Shown: piece by piece, positions 52,971-61,742 of the stretch
Layout: each line of letters starts with the position of its first letter
Numbering within the stretch: the first letter of the stretch is position 1
Assembly (NCBI GenBank): GCA_910578665.1
Contig: CAJTQU010000005.1
Location: 1-64,000, forward strand
Reading direction: 5' to 3'
Origin: an uncultured Muribaculaceae bacterium
GTDB taxonomy: Bacteria > Bacteroidota > Bacteroidia > Bacteroidales > Muribaculaceae
DNA: 64,000 nucleotides
Position numbers and translations under genes: made by a program
Notes under the pieces: model-generated
What the model saw: the letters and a program-made list of their open reading frames with translations, nothing else
What the model was told of the DNA's origin: nothing
Database searches by the model: none

Positions 52971-54836
52971 ATGTCCAATGAATCAAAGACAATGAACCTA
53001 TTCCGGAGCAAGCTCCGCGACATGGGATACTATGACAATCCCGACATTGTCATAGAGGAACAAAAATCTGATAGCAAGGCCATCGACAAATTGCTCAAAC
53101 ATGCATCGAAATCAGGCGAAGGATGTGGTTATCCAGATTTTATCATTCATTCACGTAAATATTCTGATTTTATCATTGTAGTAGAATGCAAAGCTGAAAT
53201 ATCACGACACAGCTCTGAGACACTTGATTCTTACAACAACTACGCTGTGGACGGCGCATTGTTATATTCATCATTTTTATCAAGAGAATTCGATGTAGTA
53301 GCTATCGGCTTCAGCGGAGAGCAAGAAAACCTATGTCGCATTTCACATTATTTGCAAATAACCAGAGACCACCGTTCATATCCGTATTTTGACCATGCAG
53401 ACTTATTGTCTTTCAATGATTATTACGATGGGCTTAAAAAGAGCCAATATAAATTCAATCAAGACTTTAGCGAGCTTATATCTTATACCAAGGAACTGAA
53501 CGAAGTGCTTCATGCTATGAAAATCAAAGAGTCTAAACGGGCTCTCTTGATTAGCGCTATCATGATTGCACTAAAAAACGAACGTTTTAAGGCCGAATAC
53601 ACAGGTTATCCTTCTCATGACGTATTGATAAGCAATATGTATGACACAGTATGTTTCGAACTTGATAAATCTGACGTACCAGACAGGAACAAGATGTCTC
53701 TAAAGGCCAGCTATGAATTTTTGATGACAAATACTGTATTATCTGATCCTAAAAACCACCTCTTTGTAACAAACCTGATAAATGAGTGTGATAAGCGTAT
53801 CAACGGATTCATGGTTACTCATAAATATATTGATACCGTCAGTCAGTTCTATGTTGAATTTCTACGTTATGCTAACAATGACAAAGGCCTGGGTATTGTA
53901 CTGACACCTCCCCATATCACTGAATTGTTTACAGAACTTGCCGAGGTAAATAAAGACAGTATTGTCTTGGATAATTGTGCCGGCACAGGCGGTTTCCTCG
54001 TCAGCGCCATGAAAAAGATGTTAAAAGATGCCGGAGGCAGACTTGCAAAAGAAGAGGCAATAAAAGACAAGCAACTGATAGGTATTGAATTTGATGACGA
54101 AATATATACTCTCCTTATATCTAATATGATAATGCACCGCGACGGCCGCACCAACATCATGTTAGGAGATACCCTGAACGAAGCAGACTGCAAAACAATA
54201 TCAAAAACATTCCATCCCACTGTGGGACTGTTGAATCCACCATACAAAAATAAGAAACGTGGTACTGAAGAATTGAAATTCGTACTTGCAAATCTATCAA
54301 TGCTGGAAAAAGGCGGCCGCTGTATAGCTCTAGTGCCTCTTAGCTGTGTAATAGAAACAAAAGGCACTGCATTTGCACTTAAGCAACTCTTGTTGGAAGG
54401 CAACCGGCTGGAAGGAGTGCTATCTCTACCAGAAGAACTATTTGCTAACAGCAAAGTTAACACCGTCACATGCGCGGTCATACTGACAGCCGGAATACCA
54501 CACCCCAAAGGCTACAAGACATGGTTTGGCTATTGTCGTGAAGACGGTTTTGTCAAAAAGAAAAACATTGGTCGCATAGACTTCAACCACACATGGCCTC
54601 AAATAAAGGAAAAATGGGTCAATGCATTCTTAAATAGAGATGAAATAAGTGAGTTTAGTGTGAAAAAAGAGGTGACTGCAGACATGGAATGGTGTGCAGA
54701 GGCATATCTGCAAGCCGATTATTCACAGTTATCAGCTGACGACTTCACAAACACAGTCAAAAATTATCTGCTTTACAACATACATACACACAACTCACAA
54801 TCAATAACTGAAGAACAAGAGGGTAACGAATTATGA
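52971..54836 (+). CDS. BcgI-like fused restriction endonuclease/adenine methyltransferase (RM subunit)
   Basis: 621 aa. Residues about 20-80 form a PD-(D/E)xK nuclease: Asp56 (YPDF), Glu72 and Lys74 (VVECKAE). Then a helical linker and an N6-adenine methyltransferase with SAM motif LDNCAGTGGF (333-342) and catalytic NPPY at 422-425. Size and order (nuclease-methylase, followed by a separate 344-aa S subunit) match type IIB enzymes such as BcgI (family knowledge), which cut both sides of the site. Type I is unlikely as no HsdR helicase gene is seen. Visibly AT-richer than its neighbours, hence probably acquired. The stop overlaps the S gene by 4 nt. Confidence 0.85.
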   Translation: MSNESKTMNLFRSKLRDMGYYDNPDIVIEEQKSDSKAIDKLLKHASKSGEGCGYPDFIIHSRKYSDFIIVVECKAEISRHSSETLDSYNNYAVDGALLYSSFLSREFDVVAIGFSGEQENLCRISHYLQITRDHRSYPYFDHADLLSFNDYYDGLKKSQYKFNQDFSELISYTKELNEVLHAMKIKESKRALLISAIMIALKNERFKAEYTGYPSHDVLISNMYDTVCFELDKSDVPDRNKMSLKASYEFLMTNTVLSDPKNHLFVTNLINECDKRINGFMVTHKYIDTVSQFYVEFLRYANNDKGLGIVLTPPHITELFTELAEVNKDSIVLDNCAGTGGFLVSAMKKMLKDAGGRLAKEEAIKDKQLIGIEFDDEIYTLLISNMIMHRDGRTNIMLGDTLNEADCKTISKTFHPTVGLLNPPYKNKKRGTEELKFVLANLSMLEKGGRCIALVPLSCVIETKGTAFALKQLLLEGNRLEGVLSLPEELFANSKVNTVTCAVILTAGIPHPKGYKTWFGYCREDGFVKKKNIGRIDFNHTWPQIKEKWVNAFLNRDEISEFSVKKEVTADMEWCAEAYLQADYSQLSADDFTNTVKNYLLYNIHTHNSQSITEEQEGNEL

Positions 54837-55867
54837 AAAAAAATATTGACCCACTTGTCCCTCTCAAGGACTTGTTCACAGTCAGAAACGGCGTATCATC
54901 ATCGATGGTACGCAGAATTAGTTATAGACGGAACAAGAACTGTATTCCTTTTATACGTCCGTCCCACCGTCAAACCTCGTGTATAGATGCCTATGTAAAC
55001 AGACATACTGTCAAATCAAAAAATATCTACCCTGCAGAAACATTATATGTATCAACCGACGGGCAAGGAAGCCACTCTTATGCGTATGTATCGACTGAAC
55101 CTTTCGTACCGAATTCAAATGTCTGTGTCCTTATACCCAAACGGCCTATGGATTTACGTGAGAAAATATTTTACGCACTATGCATCACACATAACCGATT
55201 TAAATTTTCTTATGGAAGAAAACCTAAAGGAGAAAGACTAAAAAATATTTTATTACCAGCCACACTACCTGATGATATAAAAGAAATAAATATATCTCCA
55301 GCGTCAATATTGAATATGCCTGATTCTGTAACCCTGTCTGAAAAAGCTATTGACACTGGCAGCGAGTCATTGGTCTGTCTTGACAAACTATTTGCCATAC
55401 ATAACGGAATAGCATCTGACAAAGTTATTAGATCTTGCACACGTAAAAATGAGAATTGGATTCCGTATATTAGACCTTCTTACAGACAAGACAGCAGTAT
55501 AGATGCTTATGTAAACAGACATTTCATAAAAAGCAGTAATATTTTCCCTGTTAATACCCTATATGTATCAACTGACGGACAAGGAAGCCACTCATATGCA
55601 TATGTATCAACAGAACCTTTCGTGCCAAATTCAAATGTCTGCGTCCTTATACCAAGAAAACCTATGACTTTGCGTGAGAAACTGTTCTATGCATTATGCA
55701 TAACCCACAATCGTTTCAAATTCTCTTATGGAAGAAAACCTAAAGGGATGAGGCTGAAGCAGATTTTACTGCCGGCGGCAATTCCGGAACGGATAAATGA
55801 ACTGCAAACCGACGTGCTTGTTATGAAATTGACGGAACTCCGCAACACGGCGGATTTTGAAAACTGA
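54833..55867 (+). CDS. Specificity subunit made of two near-repeat halves
   Basis: 344 aa, ATGA overlap with the RM gene. Residues 8-152 and 180-324 align end to end with an offset of 172 residues. Exact matches include residues 70-102 with 242-274 (LYVSTDGQGSHSYAYVSTEP, then FVPNSNVCVLIP) and the FYALCITHNRFKFSYGRKP block (113-131 with 285-303). The first 60 residues of each half are more diverged (about half identical by eye). Type I and IIB S subunits normally have two different target-recognition domains; two alike domains predict a palindromic two-part site. It is AT-rich like the RM gene. Confidence 0.83.
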   Translation: MKKNIDPLVPLKDLFTVRNGVSSSMVRRISYRRNKNCIPFIRPSHRQTSCIDAYVNRHTVKSKNIYPAETLYVSTDGQGSHSYAYVSTEPFVPNSNVCVLIPKRPMDLREKIFYALCITHNRFKFSYGRKPKGERLKNILLPATLPDDIKEINISPASILNMPDSVTLSEKAIDTGSESLVCLDKLFAIHNGIASDKVIRSCTRKNENWIPYIRPSYRQDSSIDAYVNRHFIKSSNIFPVNTLYVSTDGQGSHSYAYVSTEPFVPNSNVCVLIPRKPMTLREKLFYALCITHNRFKFSYGRKPKGMRLKQILLPAAIPERINELQTDVLVMKLTELRNTADFEN

Positions 55868-55872
55868 TTATT

Positions 55873-57408
55873 ATGGAAAAGATACTTTGGGCAGACGATG
55901 AAATAGACCTGCTGAAACCACATATTTTGTTTCTACAGAGCAAGGGGTACGAAGTGGCCACAGCCAACAACGGCCGCGACGCGCTCGACGCCCTGGAACG
56001 CGAACACTTCGACCTGGTCCTGCTCGACGAAAACATGCCGGGAATATCCGGACTGGAGACTCTCTCGCTAATCAACCGACAGCATCCGCAGCTGCCGGTA
56101 ATAATGATTACAAAAAGCGAGGAAGAGAATATAATGAACCAGGCTATCGGCAATAAGATCTCGGATTATCTCATCAAACCGGTAAACCCGAGCCAGATAC
56201 TGCTGTCTATAAAGAAAAACCTGCACAGCTCGGAGCTGGTGGCCACACAGGCCTCGTCATCGTACCAGCAGGAATTCCAGCGTATAAGCTCTATGACAAG
56301 CCGTGCAGAAAGCATAGGAGACTTCTACGACCTTTACCGCTCGCTCGTATTCTGGCAGCTTAATCTGGCCACTACCGACACCAGGATGGACGAGATGCTG
56401 GCCATGCAGACCAGGGACGCAAATTATAATTTCACGAAGTATGTGAAGCAGAACTACGAGGGATGGGTGAATTCGCCCGACCACCCTCTCATGAGCCACG
56501 AGCTGTTCAAGCGCTGCGTGTTTCCGCTGCTCGACCGGGGCGAAAAGATTTTCTTCATACTGATAGACAATTTCAGGCTGGACCAGTGGCGCGTGCTCCA
56601 GCCGCTGCTCTCCGACCATTTCACTGTGGACGAAGATCTGTATACCACGATACTGCCCACGTCGACACAGTATGCGCGCAATGCCATATTCGCAGGCCTG
56701 ATGCCGCAGCAGATAGCGTCTATGTTTCCGCAGTACTGGGTAGACGAGGATGAGGACGAGGGTAAAAACATATATGAAGAACAACTGCTGCGCACGCAGA
56801 TAGAGCGTTTCCGCCGCCGCGACACTTTTTCTTATGCCAAGCTGAACGATTCTCCGGCCATAGAGAAGTATATATCGCGCTTCAAGCAGCTGGAAAGCAA
56901 CTCTCTGAACGTGGTCGTGCTGAACTTTATCGACATGCTGAGCCATGCGCGCACCGAGAGCAAGATGATACGCGAGCTGGCCAATTCCGATGCCGCATAC
57001 TGTTCGCTCACAGAGTCCTGGTTCCGCCATTCGGGAGCAATAGAGCTCTTCCGGCGCATAGCGGCTTCCGGCGCAAAAATCATACTCACCACCGACCACG
57101 GCACCATACGGGTGGACAACCCCATAAAGGTGGTGGGCGACCGCAATACCAACACCAATCTGCGTTACAAGGTGGGGAAAAATCTGAACTACAACCGCAA
57201 GCAGGTTTACGAGATGTCCAATCCCGGCAAATTCGGCCTGCCGTCCCCCAATCTGTCGAGCACGTTTATATACGCCTGCAACGAGGACTTCTTCTCGTAT
57301 CCTAACAATTACAACTACTACGTGCAGTATTACACGGGCACATTCCAGCACGGCGGTATCTCTATGCAGGAGATGCTAGTGCCGCTGGTGACACTCACTC
57401 CGCGCTGA
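55873..57408 (+). CDS. porX: T9SS response regulator PorX (receiver plus PglZ domain)
   Basis: 511 aa. Receiver domain at about 1-120 with Asp8, Asp9 and phospho-acceptor Asp52 (LLDENMPG) and Lys102 (SDYLIKPV). Then a helical segment and a PglZ domain from about 165 (LIDNFRLDQWRV, TTDHGTIRVDNP) with alkaline-phosphatase-type metal residues. In Porphyromonas PorX, with kinase PorY and sigma factor SigP, controls T9SS genes, and its PglZ domain cleaves phosphodiester oligonucleotides. PorY is not seen here. Normal composition, but only 5 nt after the S gene, so its transcription may depend on the restriction locus. Confidence 0.93.
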   Translation: MEKILWADDEIDLLKPHILFLQSKGYEVATANNGRDALDALEREHFDLVLLDENMPGISGLETLSLINRQHPQLPVIMITKSEEENIMNQAIGNKISDYLIKPVNPSQILLSIKKNLHSSELVATQASSSYQQEFQRISSMTSRAESIGDFYDLYRSLVFWQLNLATTDTRMDEMLAMQTRDANYNFTKYVKQNYEGWVNSPDHPLMSHELFKRCVFPLLDRGEKIFFILIDNFRLDQWRVLQPLLSDHFTVDEDLYTTILPTSTQYARNAIFAGLMPQQIASMFPQYWVDEDEDEGKNIYEEQLLRTQIERFRRRDTFSYAKLNDSPAIEKYISRFKQLESNSLNVVVLNFIDMLSHARTESKMIRELANSDAAYCSLTESWFRHSGAIELFRRIAASGAKIILTTDHGTIRVDNPIKVVGDRNTNTNLRYKVGKNLNYNRKQVYEMSNPGKFGLPSPNLSSTFIYACNEDFFSYPNNYNYYVQYYTGTFQHGGISMQEMLVPLVTLTPR

Positions 57409-57842
57409 TGACAGACCGCATACAGTCATTGTGCGACAAGGCCGGGGTAAAGGTCTCGCCGGTGCGCTCGCTGGTCATGCGCGTGCTGCTGCAAGCCGAA
57501 AGCCCGCTGTGCGCGCAAGACATAGAGTGCCGCCTGGGCACTGTGGACCGCTCCAGTATCACACGGGCGCTCGCATTGTTCAGCGACAAGGGGCTGGTGC
57601 ACACCATAGAAGACGGCTCTGGCTCGGTAAAATATGAAATCTGCCACGCGGCAGGAGCGCACGACCACCATAACGACCTGCATCCGCATTTCTACTGCAC
57701 GCAGTGCGGCAGTACGTTCTGCTTCTGTGACACATCGGTACCCGAAATCGCTCTGCCAGGCGGATTTGTACCGATGTCGCTAAACTATATAGTGAAAGGG
57801 CTGTGCCCCGAGTGCGCCGCCAAGACGAAACAACACAACTAA
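57408..57842 (+). CDS. Fur-family metal-responsive repressor
   Basis: 144 aa. Winged helix in the first 85 residues, then metal sites: HDHHNDLHPHFYC and two CxxC pairs (CTQC, CPEC) for structural zinc. Whether it senses iron, zinc or peroxide cannot be decided. It shares one base with the porX stop and lies 2 nt before copA, so it may control copper ATPase expression or be controlled with it. Confidence 0.92.
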   Translation: MTDRIQSLCDKAGVKVSPVRSLVMRVLLQAESPLCAQDIECRLGTVDRSSITRALALFSDKGLVHTIEDGSGSVKYEICHAAGAHDHHNDLHPHFYCTQCGSTFCFCDTSVPEIALPGGFVPMSLNYIVKGLCPECAAKTKQHN

Positions 57843-57843
57843 C

Positions 57844-60282
57844 ATGTCAAAACAATATACTTATCCCGTGACCGGCATGAGTTGCGCCGCATGTGCCTCG
57901 AGAGTGGAAAAAGCACTCCGTGCCTGCCGGGGAGTGGAAGAGGCCTCTGTCAATTACGCGGCCGCCACAGCACGTGTCGTAGCCGGCGATGACTGTGATC
58001 CAGGCCTTCTGGCCGCAGCCGTGCAGGATGCCGGCTACGGACTGCTTACTGACGGCGACGCGTCCAAGGCTGCCGACGAAAGCACGCGGCGCTACCGGCA
58101 GCTCAAAAAAAGAACCACAGCCGCATGCATACTCACACTGCCCGTAGCCGTCATAGGGATGGGCTGGATGCACGAACCGTGGGCCGACCCGGTAATGTGC
58201 GCTCTATCGACGGTGGTATTATTCGTCTTCGGGCGCGGTTTCTTCACCGGCGCGTGGAAACAGCTTATGCACCGTTCCTGCAACATGGACACCCTGGTGG
58301 CCCTAAGCACGGGCATAGCCTATCTGTTCAGCCTGTTTACCATGGTACACCCCGGGTTCTGGACCTCGCGCGGCATCGAGGCGCATGTATATTTCGAGGC
58401 ATCGAGCGTGATAATAGCTTTCATACTGCTGGGACGCACGCTGGAAGCCAGGGCAAAAGGCAATACATCTTCGGCCATACGCCGTCTGATGGGCCTCCAG
58501 CCGTCTACCGTGACTGTTATTAGAGACGGCGCCGACATAGTCACCGATATCTCGCAGGTGGCGGCCGGAGACATGCTTCTGGCACGCCCGGGAGAAAAGA
58601 TAGCCGTAGACGGCACAGTGACAGGCGGCAAAAGCCATCTGGACGAAAGTATGCTCAGCGGCGAGCCACTCCCGGTCGAAAAACATGAGGGAGACGAGGT
58701 ATATGCCGGCACGATCAACATATCCGGCACACTCACATACAGCGCAACCGCCGTAGGCACCGACACCCTTCTGGCACGCATCATATCCATGGTGCAGGAG
58801 GCACAGGGAAGCAAAGCCCCCGTACAGCGTCTGGCAGACCGCATAGCCGGCATATTCGTGCCCGTGATTATCGGTATAGCCATACTCTCGCTGATTGTCT
58901 GGTGGGCGGCAGGCGGCACGGGAGGAGCGGTACACGGCATACTGGCAGCCGTGACCGTGCTCATCATAGCGTGCCCGTGCGCGCTAGGACTGGCCACCCC
59001 CACAGCCATAATGGTAGGCATAGGGCGCGGTGCCGAACACGGCATACTCATCAAGGATGCCGTCAGCCTCGAGGTGGCGCAGAAGACTGATACCGTTGTG
59101 CTGGACAAAACAGGAACGCTCACAGAAGGGAAGCCCTCAGTAAAGCATGTCTATTACGCTCCCGGAGCCGACACAGGCTTTTGCAACGGAATATTCGCCT
59201 CGCTCGAACGTCTGTCGGCACACCCCCTGGCCGGCGCAATCACGACGCATACAGGCGGCGGAAAATCGTATGTAGAAAATTTTGAAGAAATTCCGGGACG
59301 CGGTGTGTGCGGCACCGTGGACGGAATAAAATATTATGCCGGCAGCCCCGGACTACTCGCAGACAACGACACGGAGATACCGGCAGAACTGCAGCAGCAT
59401 ATAGATTCAATGGCCGGCGAAGGCATGACAGTGGTGTGTCTGGCCTCTGAGAAGGATGGAGCGCTGGCCGCGGCCGGCATAACAGACCGCATAAAGCCGG
59501 ATACTCCGGCAGCGATTGCCGCACTGAAACAGCGCGGCATAGAGGTCTGGATGCTGACAGGCGACAACGACAAGACGGCGCGCGCCGTGGCTGCGGCCGT
59601 AGGCATAAGCCATTACAGGGCAGGCATGCAGCCTGACCACAAGGCATGGTTCATACAAGAACTGCAACGCAAACACCGCCATGTGGCCATGGTGGGCGAC
59701 GGTATAAACGACAGCGCCGCTCTGGCCGCGGCAGATCTAAGCATAGCCATGGGCACTGGCTCGGATATAGCGATGGAAGTGGCAGGCATGACTATCGTAG
59801 GGTCTGACCTTTCCAAAATACCGCAGGCCCTGAGGCTATCACGTCTGACCATGCGCACAGTCAGGCAAAACCTGTTCTGGGCCTTTATATATAATATAAT
59901 CGGCGTCCCTATAGCGGCCGGACTTCTTTATCCTGTGTGCGGTTTCCTGCTCAATCCCATGATAGCCGGCGCGGCCATGGCGTTCAGCAGCGTGAGCGTG
60001 GTCACCAACAGCCTGTTGCTGAAAGGCAGACGCATAGAAGACAACGATACAATCCATAACGACAACCAAACCCAAGACAATATGAAGAAAGAATACCGTG
60101 TCGAGGGCATGATGTGCAACCACTGCCGCATGCATCTCGAAAAATCACTCAACGCCCTGCCGGGCATAACCGCCTCCGTGACCCTGTCGCCCCCCGTGGC
60201 AACCGTCGAATTCACCGACGGACAAGAACACAGCCTGGCCGAACTGCAGGAAGCAGCCGGCGAATACAGGCTCAGCGAATAA
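57844..60282 (+). CDS. copA: Copper-type P1B ATPase with C-terminal fused CopZ-like domain
   Basis: 812 aa. N-terminal HMA domain (GMSCAACASR, Cys14 and Cys17), then TM helices with the CPC motif (IACPCALGLATP), phosphorylation site DKTGT, and LTGDN and GDGINDSAAL hinge. After the last helix comes an extra HMA domain (EGMMCNHCRMHLEKS), joined by a polar linker (NDTIHNDNQTQDN). The enzyme exports Cu+ from the cytosol. An ATG at 60082 at the start of the second HMA (MKKEYRVEGMMCNHC) looks exactly like the start of a free CopZ chaperone. Confidence 0.9.
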   Translation: MSKQYTYPVTGMSCAACASRVEKALRACRGVEEASVNYAAATARVVAGDDCDPGLLAAAVQDAGYGLLTDGDASKAADESTRRYRQLKKRTTAACILTLPVAVIGMGWMHEPWADPVMCALSTVVLFVFGRGFFTGAWKQLMHRSCNMDTLVALSTGIAYLFSLFTMVHPGFWTSRGIEAHVYFEASSVIIAFILLGRTLEARAKGNTSSAIRRLMGLQPSTVTVIRDGADIVTDISQVAAGDMLLARPGEKIAVDGTVTGGKSHLDESMLSGEPLPVEKHEGDEVYAGTINISGTLTYSATAVGTDTLLARIISMVQEAQGSKAPVQRLADRIAGIFVPVIIGIAILSLIVWWAAGGTGGAVHGILAAVTVLIIACPCALGLATPTAIMVGIGRGAEHGILIKDAVSLEVAQKTDTVVLDKTGTLTEGKPSVKHVYYAPGADTGFCNGIFASLERLSAHPLAGAITTHTGGGKSYVENFEEIPGRGVCGTVDGIKYYAGSPGLLADNDTEIPAELQQHIDSMAGEGMTVVCLASEKDGALAAAGITDRIKPDTPAAIAALKQRGIEVWMLTGDNDKTARAVAAAVGISHYRAGMQPDHKAWFIQELQRKHRHVAMVGDGINDSAALAAADLSIAMGTGSDIAMEVAGMTIVGSDLSKIPQALRLSRLTMRTVRQNLFWAFIYNIIGVPIAAGLLYPVCGFLLNPMIAGAAMAFSSVSVVTNSLLLKGRRIEDNDTIHNDNQTQDNMKKEYRVEGMMCNHCRMHLEKSLNALPGITASVTLSPPVATVEFTDGQEHSLAELQEAAGEYRLSE

Positions 60283-60288
60283 AAACGA

Positions 60289-61281
60289 TTACGGATTAAG
60301 GCGCCGCATGGCAGCCTCTCCGTCTGTTACGCCCCCCGTGGCGGCACGCTCCAGCCATTCCTGGGCCGTAGGCCCCTCCCCAAACATGTCGGGAAACTGG
60401 GATAGCGTCTCTCCCAAAACATACTGTGCCGAGGGATCTCCGCCCTCGGCCGCCTTTTTATACCATTCCACCGAACGCTCGTAGCTGTAAGGCACACCCA
60501 GTCCCCGGGCATAGCTCTGTGCCAGCAGCGCGGCAGCATATGCGTCGCCACGGCCGGCGCACTGCTCGAACAGTGGTGCCGAAAGATCAAACAATCCTTC
60601 ATGATAATACCCCAGGGCCAGCGGCATCAGCGTCTCCGTGCGCATAGTGTCTGTGGCTGCCGCTGTGATTTCGCGCAGCCTCACAGCCGCCTGGCGCAGT
60701 CCGGCCGCAGCCGCGTCATGCAGCAAGATACCGGCCCGTAACGAGTCTTTCTCCACACCTAGCCCCTCCAGATACATGTGGGCCAGCGAGGCCTGTGCAG
60801 CCGGCACGCCCCGGCAGGCACCCTTGGAAAGCCAGTAGAAAGCCTTGCCGTAATCGCGGCGCACACCACCCTCGCCTGTGAGCAGAAGCATCCCGAGATT
60901 GTTAAACGCCTTGGGGTCAGGATCCGGCACAGAAGCCGCGCGCTCTATCCAGGCCAGGGCGCTGTCAGCATCCTGGCGCAGACCAAGAGAGGGAATAAAA
61001 TAGCAGTATCCCAGATAATTGCATGCCGGAGCATAGCCCTGCCCGGCAGACATGCGCAGCAGTCTGAGGGCCAGCACAGAGTCTCTGGCAAAACCCTCCT
61101 CGCCGCGCTCTATCAGTCCCGACAAGGCAAACTGGGCCTGCGCCACTCCCGAATCGGCACGCGCCACAAGGCGCTGCAACGACCGCGCGCGCGGCGAATC
61201 ACCCTCAGGGGCCGGAGGCAGCGCCGCCGTGCCGCACAAAACGGCGGCCAACGGCAATATCAGTGTAAGCAACCGCATCAT
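60289..61281 (-). CDS. Exported SEL1-repeat protein
   Basis: 330 aa. Signal peptide (MMRLLTLILPLAAVLCGTAALP) and about seven SEL1 repeats (e.g. AQFALSGLIERGEEGFARDS, AYAAALLAQSYARGLGVPYS). Such repeat proteins are protein-binding scaffolds, here outside the cytoplasm. The partner is unknown. Convergent with copA, 6 nt apart. Confidence 0.85.
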   Translation of the reverse strand: MMRLLTLILPLAAVLCGTAALPPAPEGDSPRARSLQRLVARADSGVAQAQFALSGLIERGEEGFARDSVLALRLLRMSAGQGYAPACNYLGYCYFIPSLGLRQDADSALAWIERAASVPDPDPKAFNNLGMLLLTGEGGVRRDYGKAFYWLSKGACRGVPAAQASLAHMYLEGLGVEKDSLRAGILLHDAAAAGLRQAAVRLREITAAATDTMRTETLMPLALGYYHEGLFDLSAPLFEQCAGRGDAYAAALLAQSYARGLGVPYSYERSVEWYKKAAEGGDPSAQYVLGETLSQFPDMFGEGPTAQEWLERAATGGVTDGEAAMRRLNP

Positions 61282-61344
61282 ATATCTTTCAGACGCGAAA
61301 TCTCACGAAAAATTATACCGACACAGCGCCTGGCGACATTTACA

Positions 61345-61692
61345 TCATCCCCATGCATCATTACTGTTACGCTCGCGGTTGTCATTCATAACCTGTATCT
61401 CGCGTACCAGCTCCCTCTTCACCTCCTCCATGGCCCGGCGGTCGAACAACGGATAATCGTCATATTCCGATACCATCGATTCCTCAATCTCGGTTACACG
61501 CGGCGTAGTGTAATACGCATATGTATCGCCTGGAAATTCCTTGGCAAGATACTCGTTCAGCTCTTTTTCATAATCCACAAAAGGCTCGAGAGCCCCCTTC
61601 GCGCTACCCGTGGCAGGATCATACAGCAGTCTGTACTTGCGGCTGTCGCCGAAACTTATAATATAAAGTCTGTTTTTCTGTGTATTTTTCAT
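61345..61692 (-). CDS. Small hypothetical protein
   Basis: 115 aa. Not recognised. Mixed charged helical protein (FDRRAMEEVKRELVREIQVMND at the end) with DSRKYRLLYDPATGSAKG near the start. No signal peptide. Same strand as queG and the SEL1 gene, 50 nt from queG, probably cotranscribed. Normal composition and a clean frame support a real gene. Confidence 0.65.
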   Translation of the reverse strand: MKNTQKNRLYIISFGDSRKYRLLYDPATGSAKGALEPFVDYEKELNEYLAKEFPGDTYAYYTTPRVTEIEESMVSEYDDYPLFDRRAMEEVKRELVREIQVMNDNRERNSNDAWG

Positions 61693-61742
61693 AGTTGTCT
61701 ATATTTGTTAAATTTATAACGCCACCCGTTATAAAAAGTTTT

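Noticed and set aside
52971..55867. Type I restriction-modification system
   Set aside because: The nuclease domain is fused to the methylase and there is no HsdR helicase gene; the sizes fit a BcgI-like type IIB pair better.
54833..55867. Assembly artefact producing a duplicated S gene
   Set aside because: The halves differ at many codons, especially in the first 60 residues, so they are not a copied read.
56257..57351. 364-codon minus-strand frame
   Set aside because: Antisense shadow of porX.
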